Positions 14,494 through 19,313 of a stretch of DNA of 19,313 nt are shown here, one piece after another (the stretch's first letter is position 1; each line of letters opens with the position of its first letter). The stretch spans positions 1-19,313 of the forward strand of contig JBPCRW010000064.1 in the NCBI GenBank assembly GCA_050996405.1. The letters run 5' to 3'. Under the pieces are notes generated by a model. The model saw only the letters and a program-made list of their open reading frames with translations. It was not told the DNA's origin and searched no databases. Source of the DNA: JBPCRW01 sp050996405 (GTDB lineage: Bacteria; Acidobacteriota; Blastocatellia; Pyrinomonadales; Pyrinomonadaceae). The position numbers and the translations under genes were made by a program.

Positions 14494-15117
14494 TCAATCC
14501 AAAGGACGCAAGAGCGCGCGGAACACGCCTTTTACCTGAACTTTTTCCGCCGACAGGCGAATTACGCCATAGTTTTTGTTTGCCGGACGCAGTTCGATAT
14601 TCGCGCCGTCGCGGTAAAATTGTTTAAGCACGACTCTTTCCTTTTCAATTAGCGCGACGACGCAATCGCCGTCTCTGGCAAACGCGCGTTTTTCAACCAG
14701 CGCGATGTCGCCTTCGCAGATGCTTTCTTCAATCATCGAATCGTTGCGAACGCGAAACGCGCAGATTTTTTCCGGCTGGTGAAAACCGATTAAAAAGCGG
14801 GGAATAAACAGGGAATTTTCTTCCCATTCGTCTTTAAAATTTCCGTCTTGCGGAACGTCCAGCCATTCGATTTCGCACACCGATTTTTCAACCGAATTTT
14901 TCGGGCGAATTTGCAAACCGAAACTGCCGCCGCTGTCACGAACACGCAAAATCAAACCCTGCCTCTCCAGCGCGGCAATGTGTTTGGCAATCGCCGATTT
15001 TGAAGCGATGCGAAAATGCCGCGCAATCTGCTGATACGAAGGCTCGTAGCCGCGCTCTTCGATAAACGAGTTGACATATTCAAAAACTTCGCGTTGTCGT
15101 TTGGTGCGCGGCTGCAT
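14494..15117 (-). CDS. lexA: LexA-like repressor (S24 family) without the usual Ala-Gly cleavage site
   Basis: A 207-residue DNA-binding regulator, the likely SOS repressor or a paralogue. The N-terminal winged helix-turn-helix covers about 1-60: RQREVFEYVNSFIEERGYEPSYQQIARHF, split by conserved positions, then SKSAIAKHIAALERQGLI. The C-terminal peptidase-like domain keeps the catalytic pair, Ser127 in RNDSMIEESICEGD and Lys165 in RVVLKQFYRDG. At the usual cleavage position (Ala-Gly in E. coli LexA) the sequence reads WLDVPQDGNFKD, with no Ala-Gly; Asp91-Gly92 is the nearest match. Self-cleavage is thus uncertain. The ATG at 15117 has no ribosome-binding site; a heptamer array lies just upstream. 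A - strand TATAAT (15247-15252) may be its -10 element, with only a weak -35. Confidence 0.85.
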   Translation of the reverse strand: MQPRTKRQREVFEYVNSFIEERGYEPSYQQIARHFRIASKSAIAKHIAALERQGLILRVRDSGGSFGLQIRPKNSVEKSVCEIEWLDVPQDGNFKDEWEENSLFIPRFLIGFHQPEKICAFRVRNDSMIEESICEGDIALVEKRAFARDGDCVVALIEKERVVLKQFYRDGANIELRPANKNYGVIRLSAEKVQVKGVFRALLRPLD

Positions 15118-15130
15118 ATTTTGTTAATTG

Positions 15131-15158
15131 TAAATGGTAAATGGTAAATGGTAAATGG
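15131..15158. repeat. Tandem heptamer array TAAATGG upstream of the LexA-like gene
   Basis: Four exact, contiguous TAAATGG units (15131-15158), reading CCATTTA on the transcribed strand. It starts 13 bases upstream of the ATG of the LexA-like gene, in its untranslated leader. It differs from the malic-enzyme array by two bases per unit. Confidence 0.9.
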
Positions 15159-15186
15159 AATTTGCTTTACAATCTAAATGAAAAAG

Positions 15187-15215
15187 CGTAAATCTTTTTT
15201 TTTTTTACATTTACG
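15187..15215. promoter_or_regulatory. Inverted repeat CGTAAAT-N15-ATTTACG, possible operator or hairpin
   Basis: CGTAAAT (15187-15193) and ATTTACG (15209-15215) flank a T-rich 15-base spacer, between the LexA-like gene and the divergent promoter at 15227. The GTAAAT/ATTTAC word recurs as a palindrome at 15615-15634. It could be an operator of the LexA-like protein; this is inference. Confidence 0.4.
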
Positions 15216-15226
15216 AAAAAAAACAC

Positions 15227-15254
15227 TTGACAAATCTGAAATAACGATTATAAA
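15227..15254 (+). promoter_or_regulatory. Sigma70-type promoter
   Basis: TTGACA (15227-15232), a 16-base spacer, TATAAA (15249-15254). The -35 is perfect and the -10 has one change from consensus. The start of transcription would be near 15261. It points at the structured segment 15261-15460 and, further on, the secreted-protein gene at 15652. On the opposite strand the same place carries TATAAT (15252-15247), so the region may be divergent toward the LexA-like gene. Confidence 0.65.
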
Positions 15255-15260
15255 ATTTCG

Positions 15261-15460
15261 GTATCTTGATTGAAACTATAGATAACTTGTATGTTTTTAT
15301 CCCGCTTTCCACATTTCAATTCTATCCGCCTCGTATTCTCAGGCGAGATTTTGAAGTGTGAGTTTGTGTTCAAAAACGCAAAAGTTTCATTTGAGAGAAA
15401 ATTTCGCAAACAATAAAAAAGCCTTGAAGTTGCTTGTAACAACTTCAAGGCTCGTTTGCT
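15261..15460 (+). ncRNA. Candidate structured RNA of about 200 nt, 6S-like outline, or long leader
   Basis: Starting just after a good promoter, the sequence can fold into nested helices. CUUGAUUGAAACU (15265-15277) pairs with AGUUUCAUUUGAG (15383-15395), one mismatch and two wobbles. GUUUUU (15293-15298) pairs with AAAAAC (15372-15377). CACAUUUCAA (15310-15319) pairs with UUGAAGUGUG (15351-15360). A terminal stem CGCCU/AGGCG (15327-15345) closes it. Between the second and third helices is a bubble of about 11 bases on each side. A 13-bp hairpin follows at 15420-15452. A long rod with a central bubble is the general outline of 6S RNA, which mimics an open promoter. No sequence identity to 6S was established, and a regulatory leader of the 15652 gene is equally possible. 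The stems were found by eye. Confidence 0.35.
15415..15452. terminator. Strong hairpin, terminator-like
   Basis: AGCCTTGAAGTTG (15420-15432) and CAACTTCAAGGCT (15440-15452) form a perfect 13-bp stem with a 7-base loop. On the - strand a run of six T follows, a classic terminator; on the + strand only CGTTTGCTTT follows, weaker but possible. It may end the + strand RNA from the 15227 promoter or a short - strand RNA from further right. Confidence 0.7.
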
Positions 15461-15651
15461 TTAAGTGCTTCTGCCGTGTTCGAGACAACAGATGCGACTC
15501 GTCAACAACTCGCACTATAACGTAAAACACGACAGAGGCTCAACCAACAACTCAAGAATTGATTGATGTCTGCGGTTTCAGTTTGTCTATTCATCTTCGA
15601 TTCTTCTTTTCAAATTTGTAAATCAATTTACAAAAATTCTGGAGGAAAAAA
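15453..15651. other. Leader region of the 15652 gene without a gene of its own
   Basis: About 200 bases with no convincing reading frame. It holds loosely complementary words (CGTGTT/AACACG near 15475-15535, CGAG/CTCG inside). On the - strand a weak promoter-like pair TTGAGC ... TATAGT precedes the strong hairpin at 15415-15452. The right end carries the palindrome at 15615-15634 and the ribosome-binding site GGAGG (15641-15645). Confidence 0.5.
15615..15634. promoter_or_regulatory. Near-perfect palindrome TTTGTAAAT-CA-ATTTACAAA upstream of the 15652 gene
   Basis: Two 9-base arms (15615-15623 and 15626-15634) are exact reverse complements with a 2-base centre. It sits 6 bases before the GGAGG ribosome-binding site. 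The short centre favours a DNA operator for a dimeric protein over an RNA hairpin. Confidence 0.55.
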
Positions 15652-16101
15652 ATGAAGAAAAATTTAATGACGTTAATGTTTGTGTTTTTGTTTGCGTGTA
15701 TCGGTACAGTCTTTGCTAAAGCAGAAGTTCCGAATACATCAATCAGCATTGCTAAGTTTTCAAAAAAATCTACTGCGGCAAATGAAATCAAGTTGGAAAG
15801 AATCAAGTCAATCATAAAGATAGGCGAAGCTGGGCGCAAACGTATGTGTATGGATTGTCTTGATGATCTTGAATTCCTCGAAGGTGTTGCTGAAGATGCA
15901 ACGTATTATTGTGGTGGTGCGGACGGAACGGGGGCTCATAACGAGGATCAATGCAACAGCTGGTTAGACTATGCAACTGCTGTTGGTAACGCATTTGAGG
16001 ACGCGGGCTGCGATAGTTTTTTACCCGAAGGACACGTTGAGGCGAAAAATATTAATAGGAAAATTTGGATAATCCGTAAAAAGACTATCGAGATAAGCTA
16101 A
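15652..16101 (+). CDS. Small exported cysteine-containing protein of unknown function
   Basis: I do not recognise this 149-residue protein. A signal peptide covers about 1-22 (KKN start, hydrophobic core, GTVFA|KAE). The core contains LFAC (13-16), close to a lipobox but with Phe at the -2 position, so a lipoprotein is possible and less likely. The mature chain has a Ser/Lys-rich part, then five cysteines at 66, 69 (CMDC), 87, 101 and 120 in an acidic, Asp/Glu/Gly-rich region. This could hold disulfides or a metal. The ribosome-binding site GGAGG (15641-15645) is excellent. Codon use is less G/C-rich than in the malic enzyme and LexA-like genes. It leads a + strand series with another exported protein and an outer-membrane receptor. 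Confidence 0.8.
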   Translation: MKKNLMTLMFVFLFACIGTVFAKAEVPNTSISIAKFSKKSTAANEIKLERIKSIIKIGEAGRKRMCMDCLDDLEFLEGVAEDATYYCGGADGTGAHNEDQCNSWLDYATAVGNAFEDAGCDSFLPEGHVEAKNINRKIWIIRKKTIEIS

Positions 16102-16117
16102 ACGAGTTTGTCACATT

Positions 16118-16155
16118 ATTTTAGGAAGTGTGCTAACAGCAACGCTTCCTAAAAT
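16118..16155. repeat. Intercistronic hairpin, 11-bp stem
   Basis: ATTTTAGGAAG (16118-16128) and CTTCCTAAAAT (16145-16155) are perfect complements; the loop can extend the stem with GUGC/GCAAC and one bulge. There is no T-run beyond the stem on either strand, so it is more likely an RNA-stability or processing element than a terminator. It lies in the 74 bases between two exported-protein genes. Confidence 0.65.
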
Positions 16156-16175
16156 GCAATAAGGAGAAGATTATA

Positions 16176-17087
16176 ATGTTTAGAATATTTGTAATTCTAT
16201 TTGCTTTAACTTCAACATGTTTTTCACAGGAAACAGCTATCCTAAAACAAGGAAGTTTAACCGATGGAGAAAGTATAGTTCGCAAGGCGCGGGATGCGGC
16301 AGGGCTTTCACTACCTATAAATTCGCTTCGTATTAAATTGCATGAATTTAGTCAAGAAAAACATCAATCAAGAGGAAAAGAAGTTGAAACAACCTCGGAT
16401 TTTCAAGATGAGATAGCAGCTTTGTCGTTCGATAAAATACGCATAGTGTCTATGGCAAAACTTGGAATATCTAATTCAAAGTTTGGTGATTTTACTACTA
16501 CAAAAACAAGCATTTGGAATGAAAAGAGATTTAAACAGACTACCGAAACCGAACTAAACGGGATACGAAAGATAAGTGATACAACAAATAGTATCTCAAT
16601 GGATAGCGCTAATAAAACGCTAGGTCGGACTAAATTGAATATGATAGGTATAAAACCGCCAGACCCGAAAATTGTATTTATCAATAAATTATGGGATGTG
16701 GTTTTCCCTCTGATTTTAATGGATCCGATTGAGCGTCAAACGAAATTTGAATATATAGGGCGGGCGCAAGCAGGAGAGCAAATAGCCAGCGTTGTCGAAA
16801 CAAAATCTGCTAGCGGGCGTGTATTTCAGCTTCTTTTTGATGAAAAAACCAGTAATCTTTTGATGACGATTGAAAAAAGCAAGACTTCCAAGGGAGATTC
16901 TGAAGTTAGATATTACTATTCAGATCGTGAAAAAAAAGATAACGTTCTGATTCCAACGAAAATTAAGATTGAGTATAAATTCACACCTAATGCCGGCGAG
17001 CCTCCAAAGATTTTCTATGTGTATATTGATATTGTCAGTTTTGAATTAAATCCAGAAGTAAAGCCTGAGCTATTCAAAGTAGATTAG
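16176..17087 (+). CDS. Exported protein of unknown function, possibly LolA-like fold
   Basis: A 303-residue protein with AAGGAGA before its ATG. The signal peptide is about 1-17 (MFRIFVILFALTSTCFSQ). The mature chain begins with GESIVRKARDAAGL, a helix of a type often found at the start of exported strand-rich proteins. It continues with alternating strands and has, near the end, RVFQLLFDEKTSNLLMTIEK followed by YYYSDREKKDNVLIPTKIKI, split by a turn. This last pattern (model of a deposited substrate converted to 'can be reached by condition') is reminiscent of outer-membrane lipoprotein-sorting or MucB/RseB-like folds; the similarity is by eye only and weak. Mature cysteines are lacking. The next gene, an Oar-like receptor, begins 22 bases downstream, so the two are probably co-transcribed. 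Confidence 0.8.
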   Translation: MFRIFVILFALTSTCFSQETAILKQGSLTDGESIVRKARDAAGLSLPINSLRIKLHEFSQEKHQSRGKEVETTSDFQDEIAALSFDKIRIVSMAKLGISNSKFGDFTTTKTSIWNEKRFKQTTETELNGIRKISDTTNSISMDSANKTLGRTKLNMIGIKPPDPKIVFINKLWDVVFPLILMDPIERQTKFEYIGRAQAGEQIASVVETKSASGRVFQLLFDEKTSNLLMTIEKSKTSKGDSEVRYYYSDREKKDNVLIPTKIKIEYKFTPNAGEPPKIFYVYIDIVSFELNPEVKPELFKVD

Positions 17088-17109
17088 TCACGAAAGAAGA
17101 TAAATATGA

Positions 17110-19313
17110 ATGCGGTCTTATTTAAAGTCTATATTGTTTCAAGCATCGTTAATGAGTAAAAGTATATTTAAAACCCTTATATTACTTTGTGTTTTGATGA
17201 TACCGACTTTTTCGGCATATTCTCAAAATTTAGAAACTTTATCAATCGTCGTCTCAGACCAAAACGGTGATTTGATAACGATTGGTTTTGTCTTATTAAC
17301 CGATGCAAATGGAAAAAAGATTGCTGAAATTAAAATTGGAAAAACAAAAACGCTAAAGATAAATCTTGCAAGCGGGAGTTACAATTTAGAAATTCAATCG
17401 CCCGGCTTTAAGACTTATCAAAAGATTATTGAAATTAAAAAAGGTCAAAATAATCTTGAAGTTCAGCTTGAATTGGAAGATGTAAAAGTTAATATCAACG
17501 TCGAACGAAGTGAAAGAGAAAAAAGAATTGATGAGGTAATGGGCGGATATTTATCTCAAAAAGAAATCGACGCTTTGCCGGAAAGCGGCGAAGACATTAA
17601 AGAAGAATTACAAAAAAGATACGGCGACGATATTTTGATTCGGATTGACGGCGATTTTGAAGGCTCGCAAATTCCGTCGCGGGCGGAAATATCTTCTATC
17701 AAAGTTATTCGCAACACCTTTGACGCGGAATTTCACGAAGTCGGTCGGATAATCATTGATATTCGGACGAATACAATTGCCATCGGCTTTCACGGGTTTG
17801 GAAGTTTCAACTTTAACAATTCAATCCTTAATGCCAGAAATCCGTTTGCTTTGAAACGTCAGCCTCAAAGCGCGAATAATTTTATATTGGTTTTTTCAGG
17901 ACCTTTAATTAAAAAGAAAACATCATTTAGTGTCTCTACACTGAGGTTTGGCAGAACTGCCACGCAAAATTTTATCGGAACAGGATATAACGTAAGGACG
18001 ATTATTCCGCAAAAAACGGAAAGCGGCATCGCTTTGACGACTTTCGGCATAAAACATATTTTGTCGAAAAATCAGACGCTTAATTTCAAATATTTAATTA
18101 CAAATCTCAACTTCAAAAATCTGGGTTTAGGCGCGTTTGATTTACCTGAAAGAGGAGCTAACCGAAATAATATTCAGCACAAGTTCAGCCTGATCGAATC
18201 CGGTACTTTCAAAGGAAAGTATGCCAACGATTTTACATTTGATTTTACTGCCGGAGTTGAAAAGGTAACTCCAAATAGCGAGGACGAAACGATTCTGGTT
18301 TTGAACGCTTTTAACAGCGGCGGCGCGGGAGCGAAAAACCGAACGGACAGACAAAGATTCAGACTTGCCGATAACCTGCTGTTTGATACAAAAAAACATT
18401 CTCTAAAATTAGGAACGGAAATAATATACGAAAAACTTCAGAATGTTTCCGAAAACAATCTAAACGGAACTTTTACTTTTTTAAACTTAACCGATTTTAA
18501 CAATGGAAAGCCTGCTCAATTTTCACAAACTTCGGATAAAACCAATTATGATTTGAGCCAGTTAAGAAATGCTTTTTATTTTCAGGATTATTTTAAACCG
18601 GACAAAGCCGTTCAGCTTAGTTTAGGTTTGCGCTATGAATGGCAAAACGATGTTCGCAATAATAATTTTTCTCCGCGATTTGGCTATGTCTGGTCGCCCG
18701 AAAAAAGCGGAAAATTTGTCGTTAGAGGCGGAATCGGAGTATTTTATGACTGGCTCGACACGCAAACTTTATCAGCCATTCTTAGTAATGGCGGGCGACA
18801 GGGGCAAAAATTAATTGTCGTAAATCCCGCATTTCCAAATCCGTTTAACGGCGGAATTATCTCCCGGTCTCTCCCGCCAAGTATTTCAAAACTGGATAAT
18901 AATTTGACCACGCCATCCATTTTTGTGACGCAAAACGCTTTAAATTATAAGCTGAATAAAGCAGTTACTTTTGAAGGAATTTATACCTTTAGACGAGGTT
19001 GGCATCAATTCCGCAGTCGAAATATTAACGCGCCTTTAAACGGAGTGAGACCAAATCCGAATTTTGGCATAATTCAACTTTTGGAGTCGAGCGGTATTAT
19101 AGGCGAGCATTCCTTTGAGCTAAAAGTAAATGGTTATTATCGGGGAATAAATATGTATGCCAATTACCAATTGGCAAAAAATACCGCAGATTTTTTCAGC
19201 CCGCTGAGTCTGCCGATGGATAATTATAATCTGAGATTAGATCGAGGTCTTTCAAATCTAGATCAAACGCACAAATTAAATGTCAGCTTCAATTTTGATA
19301 TTTTAAAAAACAT
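17110..19313 (+). CDS. Oar-like TonB-dependent receptor with carboxypeptidase-regulatory domain, 3' end outside window
   Basis: Outer-membrane beta-barrel receptor, substrate unknown; 734 residues are visible and the frame is open at the right edge. A signal peptide ends at FSAYSQ. A CarboxypepD_reg-like beta-sandwich follows (LSIVVSDQNGDLITIGFV, ending FKTYQKIIEIKKG). Next is a short plug (LSQKEIDALPE, then ILIRIDGDFEGSQIP, SIKVIRNTFDAEFHEVG), then barrel strands from FHGFGSFNFNN and NARNPFAL. The short plug and NxRNPFA are typical of acidobacterial receptors. The ATG at 17110 has AAGAAGA upstream; an in-frame ATG at 17152 would give a more ordinary signal peptide but has no ribosome-binding site. 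No TonB box was identified. It follows an exported protein gene by 22 bases. Confidence 0.88.
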   Translation, partial: MRSYLKSILFQASLMSKSIFKTLILLCVLMIPTFSAYSQNLETLSIVVSDQNGDLITIGFVLLTDANGKKIAEIKIGKTKTLKINLASGSYNLEIQSPGFKTYQKIIEIKKGQNNLEVQLELEDVKVNINVERSEREKRIDEVMGGYLSQKEIDALPESGEDIKEELQKRYGDDILIRIDGDFEGSQIPSRAEISSIKVIRNTFDAEFHEVGRIIIDIRTNTIAIGFHGFGSFNFNNSILNARNPFALKRQPQSANNFILVFSGPLIKKKTSFSVSTLRFGRTATQNFIGTGYNVRTIIPQKTESGIALTTFGIKHILSKNQTLNFKYLITNLNFKNLGLGAFDLPERGANRNNIQHKFSLIESGTFKGKYANDFTFDFTAGVEKVTPNSEDETILVLNAFNSGGAGAKNRTDRQRFRLADNLLFDTKKHSLKLGTEIIYEKLQNVSENNLNGTFTFLNLTDFNNGKPAQFSQTSDKTNYDLSQLRNAFYFQDYFKPDKAVQLSLGLRYEWQNDVRNNNFSPRFGYVWSPEKSGKFVVRGGIGVFYDWLDTQTLSAILSNGGRQGQKLIVVNPAFPNPFNGGIISRSLPPSISKLDNNLTTPSIFVTQNALNYKLNKAVTFEGIYTFRRGWHQFRSRNINAPLNGVRPNPNFGIIQLLESSGIIGEHSFELKVNGYYRGINMYANYQLAKNTADFFSPLSLPMDNYNLRLDRGLSNLDQTHKLNVSFNFDILKN

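Noticed and set aside
14367..15158. CRISPR-like repeats
   Set aside because: The repeats are contiguous 7-bp units without spacers, so they are simple tandem repeats.
15415..15640. Short - strand RNA ending at the hairpin 15415-15452
   Set aside because: The hairpin is a better terminator on the - strand and a TTGAGC...TATAGT pair exists upstream, but the -35 is weak and no further structure supports it; kept only as an alternative in the feature text.
16118..16155. Terminator after the 15652 gene
   Set aside because: The stem is perfect but no T-run follows on the + strand; listed as an intercistronic hairpin instead.

Overview
The window looks like chromosomal DNA of a Gram-negative bacterium of moderate G+C, most likely Acidobacteriota (Blastocatellia/Pyrinomonadaceae-like). 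The main reason is the gene at the right edge: an Oar-like outer-membrane receptor with an N-terminal carboxypeptidase-regulatory-like domain and a short plug of the kind common in that phylum. Many signal peptides of the 'SAFAQ' style and an ACT-domain malic enzyme fit the same picture. Taxonomy is an inference from protein style only.

Layout. 1-778 (+): the 3' end of a biotin carboxylase subunit and a small conserved protein. 855-1532 (-): a secreted NlpC/P60 hydrolase. 1533-1995: no gene, several small hairpins. 2000-4337 (-): a probable operon, SIMPL-domain protein > Mrp/ApbC ATPase > ErpA, closed by a strong hairpin terminator; the last two are Fe-S cluster biogenesis genes. 4500-5186 (-): inorganic pyrophosphatase. 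5353-11567 (+): a run of co-directional genes: secreted unknown, YgfZ, Uma2 nuclease, three small unknowns (one secreted, one helical, one zinc-ribbon membrane protein), a YpdA-type flavin reductase, and RecQ. 11630-12806: two broken genes head to head, a TlpA-like thioredoxin without its N-terminus and an OmpR-type response regulator without its N-terminus and with a one-base frameshift; a perfect 15-bp inverted repeat lies at their junction. 12925-15117 (-): malic enzyme and a LexA-like regulator, each preceded by tandem 7-bp repeats where a ribosome-binding site would be expected. 15118-15651: a gene-free stretch with a good sigma70-type promoter, a foldable RNA segment with a 6S-like outline, a strong hairpin and a palindrome. 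15652-19313 (+): two secreted proteins of unknown function and the truncated Oar-like receptor, plausibly one envelope locus.

How the genes relate. Most of the window is housekeeping (carboxylase, Fe-S assembly, pyrophosphatase, YgfZ, malic enzyme, RecQ, LexA-like). YgfZ, Mrp and ErpA all touch Fe-S metabolism. RecQ and the LexA-like protein are DNA-repair related but not adjacent. The least ordinary parts are the rearrangement scar at 12166-12227, the heptamer arrays, the LexA-like protein without an Ala-Gly cleavage site, and the 15.2-17.1 kb region, where a structured RNA candidate and two unrecognised exported proteins lead into an outer-membrane receptor. I saw no CRISPR array, no tRNA or rRNA and no transposase. 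All coordinates and stems were worked out by hand from the sequence; no database search was run.
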